64,000 bases of DNA from contig OZ024872.1 of the NCBI GenBank assembly GCA_964017185.1, forward strand, positions 60,939,817 through 61,003,816. The letters run 5' to 3'. This document shows positions 21,764-32,900 of the stretch, piece by piece. The translations under genes and the position numbers were made by a program. This DNA is from Rugalucina vietnamica (Eukaryota; Mollusca; Bivalvia; Lucinida; Lucinidae). Below the pieces are notes generated by a model. That model searched no databases. It saw only the letters and a program-made list of their open reading frames with translations, and had not been told where the DNA came from. The number at the start of each line of letters is the position of its first letter. The first letter of the stretch is position 1.

Positions 21764-22801
21764 CGCAGCAAATATCTATACAAATATTTCACTCAAATCA
21801 GTATCACGTCTAAAAGCAAACGAACACACATGTATAATCCACTTCGAGCTGTGAGTAGGCAACACGAAGACTATAATGTAAACTGGCTGGATTTCTGTAT
21901 TAATCTGGATACAGGGCACAAGAAGCGATTCCACACATGTTCTTCTTATTTCTTGCCATCCACATGTAGCCATTCATTCCCCAACTTGCACCTGCAGAGA
22001 TAAAAACATGAATCTGAAAACAGACACCTGGTCGCTGGAACTGGTCAACATGTATCCAAAATACTTTCTTATGACCATAATGTTGGCTCGAGAATGTTTG
22101 GGGAACCTGGTCGAACTCCCTGCATTATTGCTGTCTGTCTCGCTAATCAGCGTTTAGATGTGATTAAAATAAAATTGCATCGGATGAGAAAAGACAGAAG
22201 ATCTGAAGTTACCGACTGTAGCTACCCGACGTCGAGGATCCGCGTAGAAATATTCCCAATTTTCAAATTGGAATACGAGTACAATGATGTTACAGCAATG
22301 AAGTTTCACAGACTTACGAAAGTACCCATACTGACATAAGATAGTTTAGATTGAATTCTTTATATCGGCCATTCTTAATTCTTAGTTTTAGACGGGCTCC
22401 ATGTATACACGTGTACACGACAAAACAAACAGATATGTTTAATAGCAAAATGTTTTATCAACCCTGTCTCACCCCAGCTATTTTTGAGTATCCAGTAGTC
22501 GCTGTCATGGGCAACTCCGTAGCCGACAATTTGTACTACATGGTCTAGACGTTCCGAACTGCATTTATCGTCCGAGTAAATACCACTACGGTAAAGCTGT
22601 AACGAAAGTAAATGAACCACACGATTCTTACAACAATATTGATCTGTTGACTTTGACAATTTCCAATTAAAGTTTTCCTTTTACAGATCCAAAGGCAGAG
22701 TGGAGACTGAATGCATTTAAAAATACCACTACCAAATCGACAAGTACAATGGTAAGTCACAAAAATGAAAACATTTAAAGGCGAGACACTCGTTACATGG
22801 G

Positions 22802-23080
22802 TATGTTAAACGCCTAAAAATTATCATCTTTGTTGTCAGACTAGAGGAATATTTCCATCGGTGTTCTGTTAGACCTCTCCACACCGACTGTCAAGGAAGT
22901 GGAGCGAGGTCACGAAATGTATCGGAGTGCAGGTTAGCCTATTGTCAGACTGACATGAAAGTGTCTATGGAGGAATGTTTAGCTATAATGGGTTTAAAAC
23001 GCACATCCTGATCATCACTGGCCAAACTGTCGACAATATTTCATATAATCAATAAAACTTGAATAAAATTTTATTGTTTC
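22802..23080. other. Intron 4 of papain-like gene 1
   Basis: No feature recognised in this part of the intron between exons 4 and 5. Confidence 0.4.
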
Positions 23081-23082
23081 TT

Positions 23083-23083
23083 A

Positions 23084-23131
<48 letters not shown>

Positions 23132-23132
23132 T
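23083..23132 (+). repeat. (ATT)n microsatellite at a splice donor
   Basis: About 16 ATT units end five bases from the exon 4 boundary of papain-like gene 1. On minus the intron begins GTAGAAATAATAATAATA, so repeat length changes would act right beside the donor. Confidence 0.95.
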
Positions 23133-23661
23133 CTACCTGAAACGATGTTTGTCCTGCATCTATGGCAGCGAACACTGGCGTCTTTAGAACAGCTTCCACC
23201 AGCATCTTTTCATCACCAGAGGGAACCTGCTTCCCACCATCAACCTTTCATAAAGACTTTGTGAATTTTGCAAATGTTTAAAAAATACTCACAATGAAAA
23301 CAACAGTAGCTTTCGTTTTCTACTCAGAAATTGTGAATATGTGATAAAAAAAATTGTTCGATCGAGTCTCTGCAATGTGATGAAAAAATGAATGCAGCAC
23401 ATATCTTTTTTACTTTTTTTTTTCAAATTTGTGACATCGATGTTTATAAGTTTAAAAGTAAAATCTTACAAAATCCTGATAATTAAATGTTTTTCTATCG
23501 TTTTAAAGTAAACATTTTTCTTCCTGGTGTGTGTATTTTAATCGTACCTGAGCAGCTGCAGTGCATGACTTGCTCATACACTTGCCCACGGGTCTAGGGT
23601 AGTCGGCTTGTGAACAGAGCCCAGTAATGTTGTGAATACAGTCGAAAATGTGAGTATTTAA

Positions 23662-24389
23662 AGGAATGGATTCGGAACCGCATAAGACGCCATATGTATT
23701 GGTAAAATACCATCATAAATTCATTCCTGGTACAAGAGAATGCATATCGGGTTTGTTACGCAAAATATTCGTGTTCAAAGTTGGGAAACCGTCGTTTTTT
23801 CCTGCATCTGAGTGAATCGCCATCTTTATCGGGTATGGTTACCGGTTTATCGATAATTACACGGTGAACGCGGTAACCAGTATAAAGCTGTGACGTCACT
23901 CACTCACTTTCTCTTTAAGCCGCTCATTTCAATTGCAAGACGTTCAAATATTCTCGCGATAATTTCGTTATTTTATTTTGTATTTGTGGATATTTTCTGC
24001 GTTAAACTTGATAGAAGTATTTATGTGATAATACCGGAGAATAATATTTACCGAAGATACCTTTGTGCCAGGCGATTAACTGTAAAAACAAGCCACAGAA
24101 AGGATGTAATAGTTTTTTTCCAGATACCTGTCGTCGGCTTTTCGCTTCAAAATCGTAGGTGTCGACATTTTCACTATTTCTTATTAATAATCCAGTATGA
24201 ACGGAATGGAATTACTGTTACATGTATCTACGCACGGTAGTTTTTATTCCGAATTTTGGCATTTGACATACAATTCGTCAAAGAATCGCGCACAATAGAA
24301 AAAAAAATAGGAATACACAAGTTTTTCATCCATTTTATTCCAAAACGGAATCGGTACACACTCCAGGGGTCATCTCACTTTTTTTTTTC

Positions 24390-24422
<33 letters not shown>

Positions 24423-25336
24423 AATTTGATTAATTTGCTTCAGTTATCTATTTTATCAAATCTATAATCGGAGATGAACCGCCCATCACCAACTGATTTT
24501 TAATGCGCATGCATTTCTAATTTGTTTGCCACCAATCCAGAAAAGATTTTCATTCATGCGGATAATTATTTTTAGCATGTGACACGGTAAACACGCCTCA
24601 AACGGTCAGCTGACCTGTCAACAATGACTGCAATTAAAATTGTTTACATAAAGACACGCGCCATCAAAAGATGCGACCGCTTTTCTTTAAATCGTTTGTT
24701 CGCCCTTATAAGTTGTTTACATAAGGACACGCGCCATCAAAAGATGTGACCGCCATTCTTTAAATCGTTTGATCGCCATTATATATGTATGAAAGATTAT
24801 CGACTACCTAACTATCGTTACATAATTTTGATTGGATTTACATCATAAAGGTGCGAAATACACTCGGATGGATGTCTCTAAGATGCTTTTTTGGTTCATA
24901 GACAACAAAACACAGGTAAATATTTGGACGTATCGCGGCAAAAACAACTTGCGCCCCGGAAATCACCACTGAGGAAAACCATGTGTCTGAGCCCAGATTT
25001 ACGCCGGGTCCTGCGTCCGCGAGATCTCTGTGACAGATGACATTTTTTCTGTTTTTATTCTTTTTTTTACTCTTACCCTAATCTGCGAATTTTATCGATA
25101 AAATGGAGTGGAGTACGATCGCTTCTAAATGGCTCTAATCCGAAAGTGAGTGAGTGACGTCACAGGTAAACAAATATGGCGACAACCTTCGCGATTCGAG
25201 ACGCATTTTAGCGTAATTTTCAATCGATGATTGTGTACTTATTATGGGGTAAATCGTTGGAATTTGATTTGTAACACGTACTGTAACAACTAATTGAATA
25301 TGTACAGGGCTAAATATGCGTTCCGAATCCATTCCT
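23662..25336. mobile_element. TTAA-flanked non-autonomous transposon inside a coding exon
   Basis: The ends are perfect inverted repeats (AGGAATGGATTCGGAAC), and a second conserved inverted block TGTGACGTCACTCACTCACTTTC-type lies about 230 bp in on the left and 190 bp in on the right. The target TTAA is present on both sides (23658-23661 and 25337-25340). The interior has two tandem copies of a 65-bp unit (TTTACATAAGGACACGCGCC, 24640-24780) and a T run (24383-24418), but no transposase-like frame. TTAA duplication is typical of piggyBac and Kolobok superfamilies; the AGG start does not match the usual piggyBac CCY, so the superfamily is left open. It interrupts exon 3 of papain-like gene 1. 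Confidence 0.9.
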
Positions 25337-25659
25337 TTAAGAGAGAAGTTGGGGTACAACAGTCATGAACCTCTCCCGCGCTGAGTGAGACAAGTTGACC
25401 GCTTTGGATAAAGTGGTAGCTTTCAACACATTCTGAAAAGAAATACATACCGTTCGACAATCAGCTGCTGTTTCAAATACCTCAGACATCAATATGGCAA
25501 TTAAAATACAAACCGACCTCGAATAACAGACATTGAAAAAATATAAAATGTATAAATTTACCTGGAAACTATAAAGATAATGCTAGAACCATTCCTTCAG
25601 CTCGATGGCACGCAGGTCTACATATGCGTAATACCAAAATTATATATCACGAGCTTTAT

Positions 25660-25738
25660 TCAAGTTTTTTTTTTTTTTTTTTTTTTTTTTTTGTTTTTTT
25701 TTGTTTTTTTTTGTTTTTTTTGTTTTTTGTTTTTTGTC
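25660..25738 (+). repeat. T-rich tract with G interruptions
   Basis: About 35 T followed by repeated GTTTTTTTT units, in intron 2 of papain-like gene 1. Confidence 0.9.
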
Positions 25739-25833
25739 CGCACCTCCATCCCCATCGGACACCAGTGCACAACTTGACTTTATTTATATTACTTACACAG
25801 GATTTACAAAGGCAGTATCATCTAGATTGTTCA

Positions 25834-25834
25834 A

Positions 25835-25865
<31 letters not shown>

Positions 25866-25881
25866 TGTATGTATGTATGTA
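25834..25881 (+). repeat. (ATGT)n microsatellite
   Basis: About twelve ATGT units, in intron 2 of papain-like gene 1, 25 bases from the exon 2 donor. Confidence 0.95.
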
Positions 25882-26107
25882 GCTTTATTCAAGTGATATT
25901 GTTACCTGCAGCCACAATGGCCTGAGCATCTCCCAACATCCCCTGATTTTTCACTGGGCTTATAGCTCCTTTTGTTCGCCAGTCAAAGCTTGTGGGCTGA
26001 TAAACAAGACGGCCACTTCCAGTGTCCGCACTTGATGTAGTTGTATACCGTAGCGGAGGTCTCTTCATTATTGTCTACAAAATAAGATACCATATATTCA
26101 GAAACAA

Positions 26108-26365
26108 ATCCTGGGCCCAGTTGTTCAAAACTTTGTTAGCTTAATGCTGTAGTTAAGCCCTCAATTTGTTTACTATTTATCAACTTCAAAAGCAAAATAC
26201 ACTGTTATTTTTTGTTGATAAAATGTGAGAATCATTTGCAATGCAAAGGATTCTCACATTCTTTTCAACAAAAATAATACTGTATTTGTAATATTGCCAT
26301 TTGAAATTTTAACTAATCGCTAACTAACGACATCGTTTATTTTGAACCAATGACCCCTGGTGAGT
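26108..26365. mobile_element. Palindromic MITE in intron 1 of papain-like gene 1
   Basis: Inverted ends CCCAGTTGTTCAAAAC and GTTCAAAATAAACGATGTCG (read on minus) are followed on each side by GTTAG(C)-rich sequence. The centre has a second inverted pair, TGTTGATAAAATGTGAGAATC and GATTCTCACATTCTTTTCAACA-like (26212-26270). It is about 258 bp with no coding capacity. The target duplication is unclear. Confidence 0.6.
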
Positions 26366-27591
26366 GAAATGGGGAAATATTTACACGGCATCATTACGTG
26401 GGGTAAGGTTTAAATAGCCAGTTTTGCATGGACCCAAAGTCATTTTATGCAAACAAAAAAGGTCATAGCAAAACTCTACTTTTTCTGCATCTGTTTCACT
26501 ATATTTTTGTCAGTCAGCCTGTCCGCCTTCCAGCCAATTTTTGCATTAGTATTTAACCTCTCTATTTCGCGCTTTGTGTGTATAAAATTCAATTTGAAAT
26601 CGTTCGTTTAGTCAGCCATAACTGATTCAAGTATTTTTGAAGCAATTTTAAAGCTAAATAACACCTGTGACTTCCTGGTTTATTTGAACCTACATTTTTT
26701 TAGGAAAATATTTTCTTAAGCATAAAAAGAAACACACTATTATACAAGTTACTATTATTTCCTTTGAACAAAAGCAGCTGTATGTAGTATCTTATAACAC
26801 ACGCAAAAAATATGTAAGCTCGATCCAACATACCTGATCTGCAAACTGGTTTAACTCGACCTTGAATTTTGTATCCTCTTTTCGATTATGATCTTCGACA
26901 AACGCTTTATTTTTTAGCCAGGTTGCTTTGTAAACATTTTCATCCTCTTGGCTCCTGTATGACTTGTTGTATTTCAGTTTCCAGCTTATCCATTCCAGTT
27001 GATTTTCCAAAGAAGTCAGAGAGCAAGTAGCTATGCCGATCAACACTAATAATACCGATAGTTGTATACCTTTCATTTTAGGGAAGTAAGTATATTTAAT
27101 TCGAAATATATATTGATATATTGTAGTGTTATGATTTGGGTGATGATATATACAGATTGTTATCAATTTATCAGTGGATAATATGACAGTCACATTATGT
27201 TATCACATGATTTAGCTTATCGCTAAATACACGCGTTTTCTGCTTTCTTCTGTGCAATTCAAAGGAAATGCTTTTCCTATCAGCACAGAACTCCATCATT
27301 ATGTATTTTTAATATGAAAGACCGTAGTTTGTACAAACGTTTAGTTAGATTTTCAATTGCAAATCTTGATATTTGTTAAGTTAATGAATCTAATTGGTTC
27401 TTCGACGTTTACATGCTACAAGCTCTGGCCACATACCACTTTTTTGGAAACGCCTTAGATGGGTTGCACATGTATTGAATACCACATAGTGATTTTTTTT
27501 TTAATTTAGTCACACCATATGCTTAAACTATCGTTTTGGACAATAAAATCATCAATGCACATATGCACAATGCACATAAACGTTTAGTTAG

Positions 27592-27880
27592 GAGGTACAG
27601 GTAGGCAATGCTCAGGAAAAGGCGCAATCAGAAAGAAATTCCCACTCCAAAAACCGAGGTGGGAAAAAGAACGAAATTGACAATTAGGTACTTATACTAA
27701 GAAAACATATCGTAAGCCGAGTGAGCAGCTATTTCCCAATAGGCGGCCACTCAGTTACCCGAACTTAACAAACTCTGAAAACGTACATAAGGTTCAAACA
27801 ACACACAAATTCGACTCCAAAACATAAAACAAATAGAACCTCAACAGAAGTATCGCCTTGGAACGATCAGTAATATAAAA
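27592..27880 (+). repeat. Interspersed repeat family B, full copy
   Basis: GGTACAGGTAGGCAATGCTC through CCTTGGAACGATCAGTAAT, the same block order as the other copies. It directly precedes the satellite-bearing element. Confidence 0.75.
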
Positions 27881-27905
27881 CTAGAATTGTCAGAGAATCT
27901 GACTA

Positions 27906-29635
27906 TAGCCCCGCTTCTCAGCTTTTTTTGCAGGGTGAAAAAAAAACAATGACAGGTAACTATCACAGGCTATCACAAGCTAGATCTCATCAATATTGAT
28001 GCTCATACAAAATTTGGTCTGATTATGTCAATTCGTTCTCTGTCAAAATTTTGCGAAAAATGACGGTAATAATCCAAAGCTAGATCTTGTCAATGATGAT
28101 GTGCATACAAAATTTAGACGGATTCTGTCAATTCGTTCTGAAGATATTGAGCGGAAACAAAATTCTGAAGTCAATCAAGGGCTGTTAACTCCATCAAAAT
28201 TTTGTGAAAAATGACGGGTAACAATCCCAAGCCAGATCTTGTCAATGTTGATATGCATACAAAATTTGGTTGGATTCTGTCAATTCGTTCTCAAGATATT
28301 GAGCGGAAACGAAATTCTGACGTTAATTAAGGGCCATAACTCTGTCAAAATTTAACAAAAACTGAAGGGTATTACAATCCCAAGCTAGATCTTGTCAATG
28401 TTGATGTGCATACAAAATTTGGTCGGATTCTGTCAATGCGTTCTCAAGATATTGAGCGGAAACGAAATTCTGACGTCAATTAATGCCGTAACTCCGTCAA
28501 AATTTTGCGAAAAATGACGGGTAACAATCCCAAGCTAGATCTTGTCAATGATGATGTGCATACAAAATTTGGTCCGATTCTGTCAATTTGTTCTCAAGAT
28601 ATTGAGCGGAAACGAAATTCTGACGTCAATCAAGGACCATAACTCCGTCAAAATTTTGCGAAAAATGACGGGCAACAATCCCAAGCTAGATCTTGTCAAT
28701 GTTGATGTGCATACAAAATTTGGTCGGATTCTGTCAATTTGTTCTCAAGATATTGAGCGGAAACGAAAGTCTGATGTCAATCAAGGGCCGTAACTCCGTC
28801 AAAATTTTGCAAATAATAACAGGTAACAATCCCAAGCTAGATCATGTCAATGTTGATGTGCATACAAAATTTGGTCGGATTCTGTCAATGCGTTCTCAAG
28901 ATATTGAGCGGAAACGAAATTCTGACGTTAATCAAGGGCCATAACTCCGTCAAAATTTTGCGAAAAATGACGGGTAACAATCCCAAGCTAGATCCTGTAA
29001 ATGATGATGTGCATACAAAATTTGGTCCGATTCTGTCAATTCGTTCTCAAGATATTGAGCGGAAACGAAATTCTGACGTCAATCAAGGGCCATAACTCCG
29101 TCAAAATTTTGCAAAAAATGACGGGTAACAATCCCAAGCAAGATCTTGTCAATGATGATATGCATACAAAATTTGGTCTGATTCTGTCAATTTATTCTCA
29201 AGATATTGAGCGGAAACGAAATTCTGACGTCAATCAAGGGCCATAACTCCGTCAAAATTTTGCGATAAACGATGGGTAACAATCCCAAGCTAGATCTTGT
29301 CAATGTTGATGTGCATACAAAATTTGGTCAGATTCTGTCAATTCGTTCTCAAGATATTGAGCGGAAACGAAATTCTGACATCAATCAAGGGCCATAACTC
29401 CGTCAAAATTTTGCGAAAAATGACGGGTAACAATCCCAAGCTAGATCTTGTCAATGTTGATGTGCATACAAAATTTGGTCAGATTCTGTCGAGCCATTCT
29501 CAAGATAATGAATGGAAACAAAAATGTCGGAAGGACAGAAGGACGGAATAACGGAATAACAGAAAAACGGAATAACGGAACTACGGAAGGACAGGGTGAA
29601 TCCAGTATAGCCCCCACTTTTTCAAAGCGGGGCTA
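27906..29635. mobile_element. TA-flanked element filled with a 151-bp satellite
   Basis: The ends are inverted: TAGCCCCGCTT on the left and AAGCGGGGCTA on the right, each flanked by TA (27904-27905 and 29636-29637). Nearly all of the interior is the 151-bp tandem array annotated separately. The right 30 bp can also fold on themselves (TAGCCCCC ... GGGGCTA). A TA duplication fits Tc1/mariner-type or similar mobility, which is inference. No transposase frame. Confidence 0.72.
27970..29520 (+). repeat. 151-bp tandem satellite, about 11 units
   Basis: Units start with CAAGCTAGATCTTGTCAATG and include GTGCATACAAAATTTGGTC, TCAAGATATTGAGCGGAAAC and GGCCATAACTCCGTCAAAAT. Later units are spaced exactly 151 bp (for example 28382, 28533, 28684, 28835, 28986); the first units are shorter or more diverged. 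Because 151 is not a multiple of three, each unit shifts frame, which makes a ladder of overlapping 81-84-codon frames. These are not genes. Confidence 0.95.
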
Positions 29636-29866
29636 TAATTAAAGGGAGCATTGATCGATTTTAACCGCACTCTCGGCAGTGGTTCACAATATTTAGTTAG
29701 TTGTTCGGTCCTCGTGTTGAGTGTCTAACTAGTTTAGTAAATTATTTATCAATCAATTAATAACAGACTGATAACTTAAGTTTAACAGTTACTCAGGAAA
29801 GAATATTTGCCATGCACATATGAGGCAGAGAAAAGAAAACAAGCAATACAAAGAGTAAGTCAACAA

Positions 29867-29872
29867 TTTAAT
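29867..29872 (-). terminator. Possible poly(A) signal (ATTAAA) of papain-like gene 2
   Basis: ATTAAA on minus, 39 bases past the TGA. It is a common variant signal at a short distance; weak evidence. Confidence 0.3.
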
Positions 29873-29910
29873 AGTTAACATAGTAAATTCACGTCGGTAG
29901 CCAGCTAATA

Positions 29911-32900
29911 TCAAATAGGATACAAAGCTGCTGAAGCTATACCACACACATTGCCTCTGTTCCTGGCAATTTTTATGTACCCCTGTTCTCCCCAGAAGCG
30001 ACCTGAAAACAAAATATGAGCCACCACGTGGGAAAACTAATCATGCGGTTTCCGAACAGGTCGGACACAAACCGGGCTGTACTATCACAGAAGATAGCTA
30101 GAGGCTGGAAATTTTGGATTTAGAAAGTAGAGGAATTTGCACTATCCGTGTAGCGAAAACAAAGGCGCTGATCAGCTTCGCGGTTTTCGCGAAGCTGATC
30201 TGCGCCTTTGTTTTCGCTCATGCAAATTGTTGGTTTTCCCATGAGGCGGCTCATAGTGTAACTAATTAATTGGCAATCTTTTATTTTTGCTGATTTTGTA
30301 TGGAGTTCAAGTCAAGAATGCGAAGCAAAACGGTGCTGGTGAAATGTCCTCCTTTTTATTATTTTTGCTGCTTTAGCATGTTTAGTGTTGCTTACACCAA
30401 GTCTGATGCAATAATTGAAAAATAAGAACCGTTAAGTAGCATTTCAATTCTTTCGAACCATTCTTAGATAATTTAAATATATATGTACTAATATAATTAA
30501 ACCTACCCCAACTATTTTTGCAGATCCAATAGTCTTTCTGACTTTGTGTGTCGTATCCGTAACCTACAACTTGCACAGCATGGTCCAGAGTCGATGATGT
30601 ACACAGTGAGTCGTCATAAACACCACCTTGGTACAGCTGCAAAATATTTTTAAAAAAATACCGACATTAGTTATACAGAAGTAATTAATACAGACTGAAA
30701 TTAGTCGTACTAAAGTTCAGCATCTTATAATCAATTAGTTGGTTGATACTTGTTTAAAAAAAGTGTAATCGACGATACTGATAACCAAACAAGTAACAAA
30801 TGTAAAATGTAAAATGTAAATTTTTGTTCTTTTTTTTTCTTTATGAATGGTGACTATAACTAGGACAGGAAAATGGAGGTTAAGAGACATAAGACATTTT
30901 GTTTGGAAACCACTGGTAATTATATTTATACAATTACCTGAAATGACGTAAGTCCGGCATTTATCACTGCTAGTACTGGCGTTTTGAAAACTTTCTCTCT
31001 CAAATCGTCTTCGTCATCTTTCAGTACAGGTGCACTGCCATCAATCTAAAAACAATTCGTTTAATACCGAGAATTCAACTCTAAAGATTAATTTCCGATC
31101 GGTAAAATTTCATTTGTGTTTTTTCGTTTATGAATGAATCTTGAAATCAGCCTTTAATTTCGCTTTTCAAAACTTCCAAATTTTAGTACGACATGTAGAA
31201 TGTTTTCGTTAGCCTTTCAGAAACCTAATTCGTAATGTCTTTCCGCAGCAAATACTGAGAGAAAAGTAAAAGTATGCAATGATCAGGAAATGGTGCGATC
31301 AGAAAGAAATTCCCACTCCAAAAATCATAGTGAGAAAAAACTAAATTAACAATCAGGTACTCACGTATACTAAGAAAACATATAGTAAGCCGAATGTGCA
31401 GCTATTTTCCCAATAGGTGGCCACTCAATTACCCAGACATAACCAAAAATATGAAATCATACATAAGGTGCTAACAGAATAAAAATTCAACACCAAGACA
31501 TAAAACGATAACAAACACCACAGAGGTGTCGCCTTGGAACGATCCGTAATATATAAAAAACACTGTTTGCAACTTTTATTTCTTAAAATATTGTTCCATT
31601 GTCAGTTGCTAAGTTTATTTAATGAAGTAACCTATCTATTTTACATGTAGTGAAGAGGAGATTACGAGATGCTGCGATGAAGAGCTTACATAATGTAGTC
31701 AAGTGCCTATATGATCAAGTGTTGTTAATCTTGAATGATTGCAGTGAGATAGAGTTTCATGATGCAGTTAAGAAGAGCTTACATGATGCAGTGAGAAAGA
31801 TTTTCATGATGCAGTTAAGAAGAGCTTACATGATGCAGTGAGAAAGATTTTCATGTTGCAGTTAAGAAGAGCTTACATGAATCAATGAGAAAGAGTTTCG
31901 TTAAGAAGAGCTTACATGATGCGGTTAAGAAGAGCTTACATGATGCAGTGAAGAAGAGCTAATATGATGCAATGAAGAGAATCTGATGCAGTGAAAAAGA
32001 GCTTTTTTATGCAGTGAAAAGAGTCCTATACTATGACAAGAAAAAGAGCCAACATGATGCAAAGGAGCAGAGCTTACATGTTACATGGTGCATTGGACAA
32101 GAGACTACATGATGTGAATAAGAACCTAGACACTGCTGTTAAGAACAGAGCTCACTTACCCATTGGAGATGAGTGTATATGGTGCAGTGAAGAATGACAT
32201 ATCGATACATGGAGTTAAGAAGAGCTTACAGGATGCAAAGAAGAAAAACTTGTAAATAAATAATTTGAGTGTCAATGTAAGTATCACGATTTCCGTATAC
32301 TAACGAATAGTGGCGTCACAACGTCTGAAACTTACTTGTGCAGCGGCAGTGCAGCTTGCATTGTTACAACTGGTTGAAGATGGCTTATAGTCCACTTCCT
32401 TACACAACCCACCAATGTGATGGATGCATTCAAACACATCGGGTTGTATTACTGGTGCCCTGGCACAGCAATCATAGACCTCTTCTTCGCTTAGTCGTAG
32501 AAGAGAAGTCCCCTTGTTGTGGAGAAAATGATAACTTTCCACACATTCTGAAGGCGAAATAAATATACTACAGAATTAAATATTTGAACTGATCAGGGTT
32601 ATTCTACGTATGTTTGGAGACTGAAAAACAAAAACGAATAGTCGCATTTTGAAGCCCAAAAAGACCGATAATTTTACAACATCCTTAATTGAGATAACTT
32701 CAGTTTGGCTTTTCAATCATCAGAAAAAAATAAAATATGAAGAATACTTTAATAAACACCCGATAGATATAAATGATAGACAGAACCTTCGAGGTATAAA
32801 TACTAATCTTGCTTGATCTTATTTAGCACAAGACAGATGCCAACCATTCTAGAAAACAAAAATACCTTCTGCAACAATAGAGATTGAGTCTGATATTTTT

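Larger units (their letters stand above)
21900..27076 (-). pseudogene. Papain-family (C1A) homologue 1, catalytic Cys replaced by Ala, exon 3 split by a TTAA element
   Basis: Exons on minus: 27076-26834, 26074-25906, 25432-25337 joined to 23657-23548, 23244-23137, 22596-22473, 21991-21900; without the insertion this gives 313 aa. Exon 1 has a signal peptide (MKGIQLSVLLVLIGIATCS) and an I29 inhibitor propeptide (EWISWKLKYNKSY to FKVELNQFADQ). Exon 2 carries FDWRTKG and VKNQGMLGDAQAIVAA, where active enzymes have NQGSCGSCWAF: the nucleophile is Ala (residue 131) and the disulfide Cys is Leu. The oxyanion Gln125, catalytic His261 ([11 protein letters not shown]) and Asn281 (KNSWG) remain, and the C-terminus [11 protein letters not shown] is normal. 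So the fold is kept and peptidase chemistry is not expected. A 1675-bp element in exon 3 brings a TAG at 25292-25290, cutting this allele about 17 codons past the insertion. The insertion makes it a pseudogene as read here. Confidence 0.9.

Noticed and set aside
23890..24240. 116-codon frame inside the TTAA element as a possible transposase
   Set aside because: No DDE-type spacing or domain likeness, low complexity, and the element is too short for an autonomous copy.
27970..29520. Regular array that could be mistaken for a CRISPR
   Set aside because: The whole 151-bp unit repeats without unique spacers, and the genome is eukaryotic.
28542..29642. Ladder of overlapping 81-84-codon plus-strand frames with near-identical peptides
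   Set aside because: They are the 151-bp satellite read in successive frames; the unit length is not a multiple of three and there is no gene structure.
31650..31841. 63-codon plus frame
   Set aside because: Product of the 24-27-bp minisatellite within an intron.
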